64,000 nucleotides of DNA from Symbiodinium natans. Taxonomy: Eukaryota; Sar; Dinophyceae; Suessiales; Symbiodiniaceae. Both the position numbers and the translations under genes were made by a program. Positions 29,784-39,260 of the stretch are shown in pieces. A model generated the notes under the pieces. That model saw only the letters and a program-made list of their open reading frames with translations, was not told the DNA's origin and did not search any database. The stretch is taken from assembly GCA_905221605.1 (NCBI GenBank), contig CAJNDS010002834.1:1014174-1078173 (forward strand), in the 5' to 3' direction. Position 1 is the first letter of the stretch; each line of letters opens with the position of its first letter.

Positions 29784-31016
29784 ATGGGCGCGCCCAGAGG
29801 CGAAAGGGGTGGCGAGCGAAAGCGACGTCAGCAGTTTTACGAGTGCCAAGACTTTGCTATCGCCGAGGCCCGTCGCCGTTTCGGTTTTGCCCTGAAAAGG
29901 GAAGACTTTCGGCAGCTGCAAAACACCGGCGCGGACACGTACATCGAGGCCGTGGAGCAGGTGTATTGGACGAACGGCCGGCAGTGGCAGTGGCTTTGCC
30001 GGGAGATTCCACAGCTTAGCATTCTGGTTCCCACCGAAAACGGGGGCACGAAAGGCAAAGGCAAGGGCAAGGGACAGCAGCCAAAGCCCGCGCCAGCTGC
30101 AAAGCCAAAGGCGAAGTCTGGGGCGACAACAGCAGTGAGGGACAAGGGAACACCGGCTCATATTGAGCCACAGTCCCTAGGAGAGCCTTCTGCTTTGAGC
30201 AGCGGGCCCGCGCACTCTGTCGAGACTCCGCTTCCTGCCACACCCGCGGCACCAGAGCAGCCACCGGCAGCAGGCGAGGAGGGAACAGAAGCTGAGGAGG
30301 AGGAGACGCCAACTGAGGACCCAGAGCACCTGAAGCTGGAAGAGGCCAAGGAGGAAGCGCCCGAAGTCACTAACTCAGGGGCAGTCGCTCCTGTGGTTAG
30401 TGACTCCGGTGCCGAAGGGTCTGCCGACGTGGACGTTCACACTGAGGCCGCTGTACATAGCCTTCACACTGAGGCCGCTGTACATAGCCCAGTTGTTGTG
30501 AGTAGCCCGCCGTCGCCAGATTTTTCAGAGAGGGCCCAGAGCGAACCCCCAGAGCGCCCAGCGCCACAGGGGCCGCTGCGTGCTAGGCCGCGTATCCTTA
30601 AGCCTCCCCAAGACCTTCCCCCTGGAACCTACCCCACAGTTCGTGTAGATCCCCAGGGCATTTGGGTTCTAGTCTCGGCTAATCCTAACGCTCCTCCCCT
30701 GACAGGGCAGCGTGTTGCAGAGGCGCCCCAGCCCACAGCAACCGATACTGCCACAGAGCAAATAGATCCCTTTGAGTTGTCCCAAAGACAGTGGGTAGAT
30801 CTGGCTTCTGTGTTCAACGCCGTTCCGCGCTCTATTGACATAGCGGCCGCTCAGGTTGCTAGCGCAAGGGCGGGCGAGCGTACTGAAGAGGGTTTCTCCA
30901 GGCGAGGTTATCGAGGCGAGGTCCCCGTCACCAGCCCTGTCCAGGTCGCCACACCTAACGGCAGAAGGGGCAGCAGCTTCAAGCGCGCCCGTGCCACAAG
31001 CACTTGCCGAAGCTGA
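29784..31016 (+). CDS. Copia element 5' protein, N-terminal part
   Basis: ATG at 29784. Residues 1-85 form a compact region (ECQDFAIAEARRRFGFALKR, IEAVEQVYWTNGRQWQWLCR) of unknown family. A Lys/Gly run (KGKGKGKGQQPK) and a long Pro/Glu-rich disordered stretch follow. A 27-nt direct repeat at 30440-30493 gives HTEAAVHSL/HTEAAVHSP. From about 30,880 the sensible frame moves by one base into the overlapping frame at 30856-31485 (RVSPGEVIEARSPSPALSRS), so the last 40 residues of this frame are probably not native. Confidence 0.6.
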   Translation: MGAPRGERGGERKRRQQFYECQDFAIAEARRRFGFALKREDFRQLQNTGADTYIEAVEQVYWTNGRQWQWLCREIPQLSILVPTENGGTKGKGKGKGQQPKPAPAAKPKAKSGATTAVRDKGTPAHIEPQSLGEPSALSSGPAHSVETPLPATPAAPEQPPAAGEEGTEAEEEETPTEDPEHLKLEEAKEEAPEVTNSGAVAPVVSDSGAEGSADVDVHTEAAVHSLHTEAAVHSPVVVSSPPSPDFSERAQSEPPERPAPQGPLRARPRILKPPQDLPPGTYPTVRVDPQGIWVLVSANPNAPPLTGQRVAEAPQPTATDTATEQIDPFELSQRQWVDLASVFNAVPRSIDIAAAQVASARAGERTEEGFSRRGYRGEVPVTSPVQVATPNGRRGSSFKRARATSTCRS

Positions 31017-31485
31017 CCCTACGTCCATAAGCCCTGTACCCTCACAAGCTCCGCTGCCACCGCCTGTGCCATTGCCACCGCAAGTTCGTCCTCCGCCGCC
31101 GCCGCCAAAGAAGCGGAAGGCAGAAGCAGAGGCAGTCGCCAAAGCAGGGTCGTTGACCGAGCCCCCTAAGTCCTCGGACCCTCGTGCAGGCGCCCACGCG
31201 ACTGGGGCAGCCATTAGGTCTAGGAGCCCCCCTAAGGCCCCTAAAACAAAGGCCCCCCCGCACCTCGTGGAAGAAAGCCGTGCAAAGCTCCGCCCACCCA
31301 GCGGCTTAGGGAGCAACGCGAAGCCGTGCAGCTTGTCAAGGCAAAGGCGCAACAGCGGGAACAAGAGGCGCAGCGACTTCGGGCAGAGGCTGCAGCCAAG
31401 CCCTTGGTTGCACCAGCGCCCAGACAGGTGGGGCACCGCGAGCCGCTCTCAATCGTTTTCGATTGGCACAAGACGCTTGACTTAG
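30856..31485 (+). CDS. Frame linking the 5' protein to its HAD-like domain
   Basis: No ATG at the start. The useful part is about 30,880-31,290: Pro-rich, with a basic patch PPPPPKKRKAEAEAVAK. At about 31,290 the sensible frame returns to that of 29784 (REQREAVQLVKAKAQQREQE, a coiled-coil-like run). The two shifts compensate each other, as expected from a pair of indels or read errors. Confidence 0.45.
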   Translation: MLAQGRASVLKRVSPGEVIEARSPSPALSRSPHLTAEGAAASSAPVPQALAEADPTSISPVPSQAPLPPPVPLPPQVRPPPPPPKKRKAEAEAVAKAGSLTEPPKSSDPRAGAHATGAAIRSRSPPKAPKTKAPPHLVEESRAKLRPPSGLGSNAKPCSLSRQRRNSGNKRRSDFGQRLQPSPWLHQRPDRWGTASRSQSFSIGTRRLT

Positions 31486-31988
31486 GCCTCCGCCGGGGCC
31501 GGTGGTCGACGGCAGTTGTTGCGGCTCTCGCGCAAATCGCCCAGGAGCACCGCCCACTCACCTTTAGGGTCCTGTCCTTCACCGGTCAAGCACAAGCAGA
31601 GGCTCATAAGAACGAAGCTTTGCAAGCTTTACCTGCGTTGGAGCAACAGGCTGGCGTCAAATTCGCAAGCTTTGACCAGTGCTTTGAACGCACCGGTGCA
31701 GGTGGAAAGGCTTCACTCTTGTGGTCTTTGGGAGTTGTCGAGGGGCAGCTGCCAGGCGCCCACTTCTTGGTTGACGATAACAGGGAGATCGTGAAGGAGT
31801 CGAAGCGCACAGGGTGCCGCACAGTATTGGTGCAGAACGCCTACGGTCGTTACTACACCGAAGGTGACTTGCTTGACGCCATTCGTGCCTTGTCCGACTC
31901 TTTGCACGGGCTTGGCAACGAGCGCAACACTTTGCAAGGAGCGACCCAGCTCCAGCAGTCGCAGTACCTAGAGGTACTCCACCGCTAG
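31326..31988 (+). CDS. Copia element HAD-superfamily-like hydrolase domain
   Basis: Ends at TAG 31986-31988. After a coiled-coil-like start it shows the four HAD motifs in order: IVFDWHKTLD (motif I, Asp at residue 46; the usual second Asp of DxDxT is His), FRVLSFTG (motif II Ser/Thr near 84), a Lys in GAGGKASLLW (motif III) and HFLVDDNREI (motif IV, DD at 150-151). HAD enzymes are mostly phosphatases using a phospho-aspartate; the Asp-to-His change leaves activity uncertain. The domain is not part of the standard copia set and lies upstream of gag. It lacks its own ATG and continues from the frames upstream. Confidence 0.7.
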   Translation: MQLVKAKAQQREQEAQRLRAEAAAKPLVAPAPRQVGHREPLSIVFDWHKTLDLGLRRGRWSTAVVAALAQIAQEHRPLTFRVLSFTGQAQAEAHKNEALQALPALEQQAGVKFASFDQCFERTGAGGKASLLWSLGVVEGQLPGAHFLVDDNREIVKESKRTGCRTVLVQNAYGRYYTEGDLLDAIRALSDSLHGLGNERNTLQGATQLQQSQYLEVLHR

Positions 31989-32614
31989 GGTTTGTTGGGG
32001 ATAAGGGGTTGCTATAAGCAAGCGCCCATAGGTTCTAAGGTTTAGGCCCGAACCCGTCTGCACGCCGCAGCTCCCAACCTTATCCCCTAAGCCGGCACTC
32101 CTCGCGCACCTTGCGTGCTTCATTGCCAATTGCACCTCTACCCTCTAAGCCTTAAAGGTTGTAGGTAGTTCCCGTGGTTTCCCTAAGCATCGTGCCCAAC
32201 GACAGCGAAGGCCCAGGCCAGAGGGCAGGGGGGCAGCTCGGAGCGCCCAAGGGTTTTAAGGTTTAGGCCCAAAACCCGTGTGCACAAAGCTCGCCGCAAT
32301 CCCCGCCTCTAAGCCCTAAGGTCCTCAGTCCCGAGAGTTTTCTTTTTGCAAGTGCACGCCGAAGCGCGAGCACACGCCCAAGTTATTTCACACCAGGAGG
32401 GGGCAGCCAAGGGCGCCCAAACATAGAGCAAGTAGCCTAAGTAAGGGATACATCTCTTAGGTTGCACCCTTCCTGTGTGTGTGCGTTGTACTTTCTACTT
32501 TGCATCGTCTGCGCATTTTGCGCCACATCGTCACATCGCTTGCGCATTTTGCGCCACATTGTTACGCAGCAGGCCAAAAGATTGTAAGCCGCAAAGCTAA
32601 GGGTATAAGGTAGG
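31989..32614 (+). other. Internal non-coding spacer of the copia element
   Basis: No supported frame. Two diverged copies of a segment with GCGCCCA..GGTTTTAAGGTTTAGGCCC and AACCCGT lie near 32020-32090 and 32230-32300, and a direct repeat TGCGCATTTTGCGCCACAT occurs at about 32509 and 32542. It could hold an internal promoter or splice site; nothing shows which. Confidence 0.5.
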
Positions 32615-34165
32615 ATGGCAGGCATAACCCCACCGTCTGATGAAAGGTCTAGGTCAAGTAGGGTAGGGGACTCGTCCTTTTCGGAACCCGAGCTCGCACC
32701 TCCACCCGACCTTCACATTGTACCTGCAGCAGCTACTCTAGTTCAGGAACAAAGGCCCATAAGTTCCAGACCACCGCTAATTAGACTTAGCACCGGTAGG
32801 GCACAGCGACAAGACTCCTCGTCCTCGCCCTCAGCCCGTGGATCCCAAAGGCCCCCCGAACTTAGTGCAACCCAGGCTTCTTTTCTCGCGGGTGCCGCAG
32901 TTTCGCACGCACACCAAAGCGCACAGGTTGCACTGCACGCCGCGAACACTGCACAGGCTCAAGCTGCAAGCTCTCAGGCTCAAGCCCAGCAGGTCGCTCA
33001 ACAGGCCAGCGTGTGGGCTGAAAGTGTAATACAAGAGGCTCAAACCGTAGTGGACCAGACCCGTGCCCAGGCACAGGCCGAGGTAACCCAGACGAGGACA
33101 GAGGCCCAAACCGTAGTGGACCAAGCCCGTGCCCAGGCACAGGCCGAGGTAACCCAGGTTGTGGCCGAGGCAACGCAAGCAGTTCTTCACACCCGTGCCG
33201 CAGCACAGGAAGAGGTCTTAGCTTCACAGCGCGCAGCGTTGGAGCGTGTAACCCTTCTTGAGCAAGATCTTGCCAGAGCGCAGCGCGAAAGGGAGGAGAA
33301 CGAGCGGAAGGTAGAGCAGCTTTTGGCTGAACGGCGCCTAGCAGAACACTACTGGGTGAACCGCGAAGTTGAACTCAACCAACAGCTCAGCGATGCCGCA
33401 CTTGCTGTAACGACTCGTGCAACGCATTGGCCCAACATGTCCTTTTCACCTGACACCACAAGCCATAATGGCCCGGCTCCTTCGACTCCACTGCCAGTTG
33501 CCCGCCAGAGGGGCACGCCACAAGGTTCTCCTGTTGGTTCGCAGGGTGTGGGACACAACTCCCCAACACAGCCTCCTTTGCAAGAGGGTGCTGCTCCCAG
33601 CGCACCGGCGGCCTCAGCGGCTCAACTCCCTGAGCAACCTTCGGCGCCAAGTCCTTCTGGCCCCTCTGCAAAACCAGGGGCGGCCGCTGCGCAGCAACAG
33701 TCACTACGCGACGTGCAAGTCGCAGCACTGAGCACACAAGTCAACGAACTTCTTAGTACAGTGCAGGGGTTGGCGCAGGCTCTCGCCGCGCTACAGCCAG
33801 CTGCAAGTTCTAGTGAGGCACCGCCTCCACCCACAACGGTGGCGACAACACAAGTGCCCACGTTGAGCTTTTCAGCTCAAGCCGCACCTTTCCTTGTACC
33901 AACTTCTCCTAGAGCCGCCTCCGAAGCCAGTTCTGAAAGCTCGTCTTCTTCAGAAAGGTCTCAAAAACCGGCGTGCCGCGTGTGTGGCAGCCGGGCACAC
34001 CTCGAAGTTGACTGCCAATGCTTTCTTCCAACGGCGGGGGCGGAGGTGGGGGTAGTCCCTCAGGTAGTGGTCCACATTGTCCTCCTCCAGCGTACTCTGT
34101 CAAGGGTGCTGCCGAGGGCGCGCCAGTGGAACCGCAAACACCAGCGGACTACGAGGAAACCGTAG
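32615..34165 (+). CDS. Copia coiled-coil protein with CCHC zinc knuckle
   Basis: ATG at 32615, 516 codons. A Ser-rich N-terminus leads to a Gln/Ala-rich coiled coil (residues about 85-260) with two 22-residue repeats (AQTVVDQTRAQAQAEVTQ type, about 33,048-33,179). A Pro/Ser/Ala linker follows, then a zinc knuckle C454-x2-C457-x4-H462-x4-C467. Past the knuckle the frame is probably no longer native: the gag frame starts with an ATG at 34018, in the -1 relation. CCHC knuckles bind nucleic acid in Gag. Here the knuckle lies before the capsid-like region instead of after it. Confidence 0.7.
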   Translation: MAGITPPSDERSRSSRVGDSSFSEPELAPPPDLHIVPAAATLVQEQRPISSRPPLIRLSTGRAQRQDSSSSPSARGSQRPPELSATQASFLAGAAVSHAHQSAQVALHAANTAQAQAASSQAQAQQVAQQASVWAESVIQEAQTVVDQTRAQAQAEVTQTRTEAQTVVDQARAQAQAEVTQVVAEATQAVLHTRAAAQEEVLASQRAALERVTLLEQDLARAQREREENERKVEQLLAERRLAEHYWVNREVELNQQLSDAALAVTTRATHWPNMSFSPDTTSHNGPAPSTPLPVARQRGTPQGSPVGSQGVGHNSPTQPPLQEGAAPSAPAASAAQLPEQPSAPSPSGPSAKPGAAAAQQQSLRDVQVAALSTQVNELLSTVQGLAQALAALQPAASSSEAPPPPTTVATTQVPTLSFSAQAAPFLVPTSPRAASEASSESSSSSERSQKPACRVCGSRAHLEVDCQCFLPTAGAEVGVVPQVVVHIVLLQRTLSRVLPRARQWNRKHQRTTRKP

Positions 34166-37100
34166 TCAGGGTCAAGAGCCTTTCTGATATGACCTTTCCA
34201 CAGCCTCCCACAAACGCGGGTCAGGCTAGGGGTTATGTTAATCAGGTTCTTGTCGCGATTGCACGCGTTCAACGCACACCGGGAGACGAAGTCTACCTGT
34301 GGGCACAGGAATGCCTGACACAGTCAGAAACGCAGTTGCGAGCTGACCCGCGGTTCCCAAGACTCACCCGAGAGATCTCGGCAAAGTTGCTCAAGACCTG
34401 CCGTAGTGGTCGGTTTGGACTTTTGTTTCAACAAATGACGGAGTCCGAGCGTATGTCCACTGGAGGCATGCCGAATGGCAGGGTCATGCTTCGTGCCATT
34501 TTTAGGCACTTTCAGCTCGAGCGTGACCGGATAGGAATGCTGGGAGAAAGGAATCTCTTAAGCATTAAGATGCAGGGCAACGACGTTGCTGCTCTTGAAG
34601 GCTTTAGGGATAGATACCTGTACGTCCTTACCACCATTCCTATCGATGAGCTCCCAAGGCCACAGACCATGTTCAATCATCTTCTCGATGAACTTGAAAA
34701 GAACACAGTCATGAGGCCAAGGTGTGAAAAGGCACGAGAGGCAACTGGTGGCAGCCACCGTCGCACGACAGAGTGGTTGTGGAGTAAAGTGGAGTTAGCG
34801 CTGCAGCTTCACCAGCAAAAGGTTAACCGAGAGGAGTTTGACAGGAACCTCCGCGCCAAACCTTCTGTGCTTACCTCCACTGCTTCAGCTGGAAGAGACC
34901 AGCCCACTGTGCCTGCAAACCCTGCGCCCAACACCACGCCGAAAGGGGCAGCAGACAAGCCGCCGAAGAAAGAAAAGAAAAACAAGACGGCAAAGAAAGA
35001 CAAGGCCAGAGACAAAGACGACGAGGTCCCCGGAGTGCCTGCCACCAAGGGCAAAGGCAAGGGCAAAGATGACAAGTCTCTCGGGACACCGCGCCAGGGC
35101 AACAAGGGCGGTGGCAAAGGCGACACTACGCCACGATCTGCAGAGGTCAAGAGGGTTAAGGACATGACTCCGGCAGAAAAGAAGAAGACGCCTTGCATGT
35201 TCTATGCCCACGGCATGTGTAAGGCCGACCCCTGCCCCTTCTTGCATGACGACAAAAAGAAGTACACCGGTCCGCCTCCAAGGGGCGCGGCAAAGCCCAA
35301 GGCAAAGGCGAAGGCGAACGCAGCCATCGCAGCGGTTATCCCGGCAATGCCTGCCTGCAACTCGGCCAGCACTGACAGCAATGTCACGTGGCTCTGGGAT
35401 ACTGCAGCGGGGCGTCACCTCATCGGCCGTCAGGCCCTGAGCGCTGATATGCGCGCCTGCGTCCGCGCGACCAGCACGCCCGTAGGTTTTGCTACTGGTG
35501 GCGGCGCCCAGCACTGTTCCCAGTCCTTGTCGTTTGGGGGCAGCAAGCTTGTGCCAAAGGAGGAACAGGTCTACGTTCTAAAAGAGTGCCCCCCGGCACT
35601 TAGCGTAGGTAAGGCCGTCCAAGACCAAGGGTGTCTCTTTGTGTGGGATCCCAAGGAGTCTGGCCCATACTTCGTTCCTGCCTCCGAAGTGCACCGCTGC
35701 AAGCTTAAGGTTCCAAGAGGTGCTAGGCTTAATGCCTCTAGAGTCGTTGAGTACGTGCCACAGTTCGATGAAAGGTTGTCCCCTTTGGTCCACCAGCCCG
35801 TCGAGCAGCTAAGCCCCGTCGAGGCTGTTGCTTCTCCAAGTGCTGTTGAGTCGGATGCCGTTTCCCTTGCTGACGAAAGCATCGGGGATGGTGCCGCAGG
35901 ACATGCAGGGTACGCACCCGCCGAAGTTGCCACCAGCGACGACGAGGAGCACGATGCTGGGTATCTCGAGGAAGCCGAAGACTTTGTCTCTCGCGTTGGG
36001 TCACAGCTTTTTAGGGCAAGCGCTGAAGGAAGCGCACCTTCGGGTGCCCGAGAGTCAGCTGCTGTAGAACCTGCTTCTCCCGATCTCTCTGAAATTTTCG
36101 GGGAAGGGGCTGCACCAGTCGCCCGCGCGCCTAAGAAGTCTGTGCCGCGTGCCGCTGCTGAAACAGAGGACTCAAGACCTCTGATAGATCTAGTGGACCC
36201 AAAGCACTTAGAGCCCTCAAAGAAGGAGACCCTAATGGCTGAAGCTAAGTCTGCGAAGCATCTCCTTACACACTTCCCTAAGAATCCCTATTGCCGCGTT
36301 TGCAGTCTTGCAAAAACCACATCTATGAAAGTTGCTAGGAGGCCAGACGCAAAGTCAGATGACCTTATCGACGCGCCCACCGCGCCGTGGCAGCAAATTG
36401 CCACTGATGATGTCATCATGGCCCGGGGCGACGACCATAGGGGCATAGGGACAGGAGGGGTGAAATCACACCACGTTGTGAGGGATGTGTTTTCAGGAGC
36501 TAGGGTTGCCTACCCTATGTCCCGCAGGACAGCGCAGCATCATGTGAAGAACTTCCGCCACTTCTTTGGTTTGCGTCCTACCTCAAAGCCACCAGTTTGT
36601 CTTGTCAAAATGGACGAAGCAGGTGAGCTAGAGGGGGCTGCCTCCGAGGTTGGTTTCATCCCAGAGACTTCGCTTCCAAACAGGTGGCCTCATAACTCGG
36701 TTCTAGAGCGTGACGTTAGGGAGGAGAAAGAGTGTTGTAGGAGCATTCACCTTCAGTCGGGCTTGCCTTACGACTTTCACACCTACTCCTTTCCATACGC
36801 CTGCCTTTCGCTCTCGTTTGACCGCAGAAGCCACGTTGACAAGGACAAGTCGCAGTGGGAAGTTCTCACCAAGTCCCCCTTTGAAGGCATTCGTGTGTGT
36901 TTTGGCCAGCTTGTGTACTACCGCAAGAAGGGTCCATCGACAAGGGCTCTTGATCCGAACCTTCAGCCTGGGTTATTTCTAGGTTGGCGCCTAGACGCAG
37001 GCTTGCGGTATAGGTTCGTGACGAAGGTGCTCGACTACACGGAGTTTCGCGCAAAACGCAACACTCTTGTTGTCGACGTCCCTCAGGACGAGCTCTTTGT

Positions 37101-37590
37101 TGAGGAAGGACCTCCGGTTTTCCCTGTAGCCAACGCAAATCGCCGCGCCCTGATGGAAGGGGCTGCAAAGGGCGAGCTCCCAGACATCCCGCTTAAGGAA
37201 GTGCCTTTCCCGCCAGAGGGCAGTAAAGATAAGCCTCCTTTGCGCGAAACAAAGGCAAGGAGTATATCACTGTTGAGCGCATCATTAAGTTTAAGGAGAC
37301 TCCTGGGTGTAAAGCCTGCTATGGTAAAGCCGCCATTCACACACCTGAGTGCCGAAAGCGTTTTACAGAGCTTGTTGAAAAGGAGCGTAAAGAAAAGGAG
37401 GATAGACGCTCTCTGCCTCCAACGCCTGGCCGGTCACTGCCGCCAACTCCCGCCGGAGCTGTGCCTCCAACGCCGGTACCAGAAAGCGTGGCTCCGCCGG
37501 CTCCGCCCGCTCCTGCTGCTGAGCCGACAGCGCCTGGCAGGGAGGTTGCTGAAGTGTCCTCTGTCGCCGGCGTCGCCGTTCCTTCTGTAA
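34018..37590 (+). CDS. Copia Gag-protease-integrase polyprotein part
   Basis: 1,190 codons from ATG 34018. Residues about 50-280 are a helical capsid-like region (VYLWAQECLTQSETQLRADP, ERNLLSIKMQGNDVAALEGF). A Lys-rich linker leads to a CCCH finger C-x7-C-x4-C-x3-H (about 392-410). The protease motif WLWDTAAGRHLIG has its Asp at about 461. The integrase zinc motif H748-x3-H752-x6-C759-x2-C762 is followed by core acidic residues D797/D798, D866 and E897 (spacing near 30). The integrase tail ends near 37,240; there a new frame takes over with FKETPGCKACYGKAAIHTPE, so the last about 110 residues here are probably frameshift product. Confidence 0.85.
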   Translation: MLSSNGGGGGGGSPSGSGPHCPPPAYSVKGAAEGAPVEPQTPADYEETVVRVKSLSDMTFPQPPTNAGQARGYVNQVLVAIARVQRTPGDEVYLWAQECLTQSETQLRADPRFPRLTREISAKLLKTCRSGRFGLLFQQMTESERMSTGGMPNGRVMLRAIFRHFQLERDRIGMLGERNLLSIKMQGNDVAALEGFRDRYLYVLTTIPIDELPRPQTMFNHLLDELEKNTVMRPRCEKAREATGGSHRRTTEWLWSKVELALQLHQQKVNREEFDRNLRAKPSVLTSTASAGRDQPTVPANPAPNTTPKGAADKPPKKEKKNKTAKKDKARDKDDEVPGVPATKGKGKGKDDKSLGTPRQGNKGGGKGDTTPRSAEVKRVKDMTPAEKKKTPCMFYAHGMCKADPCPFLHDDKKKYTGPPPRGAAKPKAKAKANAAIAAVIPAMPACNSASTDSNVTWLWDTAAGRHLIGRQALSADMRACVRATSTPVGFATGGGAQHCSQSLSFGGSKLVPKEEQVYVLKECPPALSVGKAVQDQGCLFVWDPKESGPYFVPASEVHRCKLKVPRGARLNASRVVEYVPQFDERLSPLVHQPVEQLSPVEAVASPSAVESDAVSLADESIGDGAAGHAGYAPAEVATSDDEEHDAGYLEEAEDFVSRVGSQLFRASAEGSAPSGARESAAVEPASPDLSEIFGEGAAPVARAPKKSVPRAAAETEDSRPLIDLVDPKHLEPSKKETLMAEAKSAKHLLTHFPKNPYCRVCSLAKTTSMKVARRPDAKSDDLIDAPTAPWQQIATDDVIMARGDDHRGIGTGGVKSHHVVRDVFSGARVAYPMSRRTAQHHVKNFRHFFGLRPTSKPPVCLVKMDEAGELEGAASEVGFIPETSLPNRWPHNSVLERDVREEKECCRSIHLQSGLPYDFHTYSFPYACLSLSFDRRSHVDKDKSQWEVLTKSPFEGIRVCFGQLVYYRKKGPSTRALDPNLQPGLFLGWRLDAGLRYRFVTKVLDYTEFRAKRNTLVVDVPQDELFVEEGPPVFPVANANRRALMEGAAKGELPDIPLKEVPFPPEGSKDKPPLRETKARSISLLSASLSLRRLLGVKPAMVKPPFTHLSAESVLQSLLKRSVKKRRIDALCLQRLAGHCRQLPPELCLQRRYQKAWLRRLRPLLLLSRQRLAGRLLKCPLSPASPFLL

Positions 37591-39260
37591 CAGCCACGAG
37601 CACCAAGCTTGCCGAAGCAACTGGACATGAGCTTCCAGTGTTTGGTGTTCCCGCCGGTGTTTCTCCCGAGCCCGCTCCTCAAAAGCCTGTCTTCAAGAAA
37701 GAAACAAACCGAAGGGCACGCAGGGCGAAGATTAAAGGCAAAGGACTCACCACAGTGCTTGAATACGATTGCCCTCACGGCTCGGTCTTCGGCAAAATCA
37801 ACACCGAGCTTGGTGTCCCACACCTGCGCCTCTCCAGAAAGTCTTTTGACCTCGAGAACAACTGTGTTCAAACACAGCTCAAAGACCAACTCACCGTGCT
37901 CAACAGCGCCCACCTATGGGGTGCTTTGCCAAATATAGTTGGTTTCAGGCGTAGAGACGGCGACGCTGCAAAGAGAAGGTGGTTGTCTCAGCTTGTCAGG
38001 TTTCGCAGTTCCTTCCAAGCCTTTACCCTGCAAGCGCAGCACGCTCTTGAGAAAGGTCACGACCTCACGCTCGCGTGGCCTTCCCAGTCAGAGTGTTGGC
38101 GTCGCCCAGAGGTTAAGGAGTTCCTTAGCAAGCGCCTCCACTTACTGTGCGAGGTTGAGGTTAAAGGTTGTAATTTCGGGTGGTGGGGCAATGATGATAA
38201 GCCGCTTCATGCCTCATTCCGGTTTTACACCACCTCAGCCCGGTTGGTAGAAGCGCTTGTTAAGTTTGAGCAAGAGAACAAAGTGGAAGAATTCTCGAAG
38301 AACAAGGGTGTTGCGCAGCAAGTTCCCACGGACCTGCCTGCGCTTTGCCGTCACATCGTGCTCGCCATCAATCCGAGAGCGCAGGCGCCCGTTGCACCTG
38401 CCATGCCCGTCATCCCGACGCAGGGGCAGGAAGAGCATCGAGAGAGAGAGCAGACGTTGCGTCACGTCTCGCCTTTGGCAAACTTCGAAGAATTTGCCGC
38501 AGTGGTCGAGTCGGACCCGACTTCACAGCGCATCGTGGAGGAGATTGTGGACCTGAATGGTTTAGTGTCACAAGTTTGTGGCCTAAATCAGGATGGGAAG
38601 CAGTCAAGTCCAGAGGTTGCTGCTATGGTCACAAAGCTCCTCTCAAGGGCTGAAATGCTCGCCAGCCCAGAAGCCCTCGCTGCTCTCAGAAGCGAAGCCG
38701 ATGGCCTTAGGTCTGTCCCGGTTTGGGACGAGACGAACCCCAGAGAGTATGCAGATGTGCAAAAAGAGGCCAAGCATACTGGGGCAAAGGTTCATTTTGG
38801 CAGGTTAATGACTATAGTCTCGATTAAGTTCTATGAGCTGGCAAAGCACTTGCAGAAGCTCAAAGGACGTATCGTCTATAGGGGTGACTGCGCCAAAGAT
38901 GAGTATGGGGCGGCAGCTGTATACCAGGAGCTGGGTGCCAATCCCACTTCTGTCCAGGGGCTCAACAACTGCCTTGCGTACGGCGCCCTTCAGGGGCATG
39001 CCACCACGACTGCAGATGCTATCAAAGCATATGTGCAAGCATTGCTAAAATCAAAGCATCAGACGTGGATCGAACTTCCACCTGAACTCCGACCAAAGTG
39101 GTGGAGAGAGAAGTTCGCCCGGCCCGTTGTGTTGCTACTCCGTGCGCTCTATGGCCACCCAGATGTAGGGGCCTCGGGGGCAAAGAGGTGCCAGAGTTTC
39201 CTGGAAACTATTGGTTCGCCAATCGCAGGCTTCTCTTGTCGACCTATGTTGACGACCTGA
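37233..39260 (+). CDS. Copia linker and reverse transcriptase, N-terminal part
   Basis: Open from 37233 (after TAA); no ATG, so it is reached by frameshift from the preceding frame (-1 relation). It begins with a Cys/His motif (GCKACYGKAAIHTPEC) and a Pro-rich linker (LPPTPGRSLPPTP). Reverse transcriptase homology starts around 38,700: WDETNPREYADV, LKGRIVYRGDCAKDEYG, then the catalytic-Asp block ADAIKAYVQALL (Asp about 39,015), WIELPPEL and LLRALYGHPDVGA. At about 39,200 homology passes to the next frame. The stretch between ALYGH and the YVDD box is shorter than usual, suggesting a small deletion. Confidence 0.8.
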   Translation, partial: ASFARNKGKEYITVERIIKFKETPGCKACYGKAAIHTPECRKRFTELVEKERKEKEDRRSLPPTPGRSLPPTPAGAVPPTPVPESVAPPAPPAPAAEPTAPGREVAEVSSVAGVAVPSVTATSTKLAEATGHELPVFGVPAGVSPEPAPQKPVFKKETNRRARRAKIKGKGLTTVLEYDCPHGSVFGKINTELGVPHLRLSRKSFDLENNCVQTQLKDQLTVLNSAHLWGALPNIVGFRRRDGDAAKRRWLSQLVRFRSSFQAFTLQAQHALEKGHDLTLAWPSQSECWRRPEVKEFLSKRLHLLCEVEVKGCNFGWWGNDDKPLHASFRFYTTSARLVEALVKFEQENKVEEFSKNKGVAQQVPTDLPALCRHIVLAINPRAQAPVAPAMPVIPTQGQEEHREREQTLRHVSPLANFEEFAAVVESDPTSQRIVEEIVDLNGLVSQVCGLNQDGKQSSPEVAAMVTKLLSRAEMLASPEALAALRSEADGLRSVPVWDETNPREYADVQKEAKHTGAKVHFGRLMTIVSIKFYELAKHLQKLKGRIVYRGDCAKDEYGAAAVYQELGANPTSVQGLNNCLAYGALQGHATTTADAIKAYVQALLKSKHQTWIELPPELRPKWWREKFARPVVLLLRALYGHPDVGASGAKRCQSFLETIGSPIAGFSCRPMLTT

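Noticed and set aside
34018-34165. A proven programmed -1 frameshift between the coiled-coil and gag frames
   Set aside because: No canonical slippery heptamer is evident, and an ATG at 34018 allows independent initiation; left as one option only.
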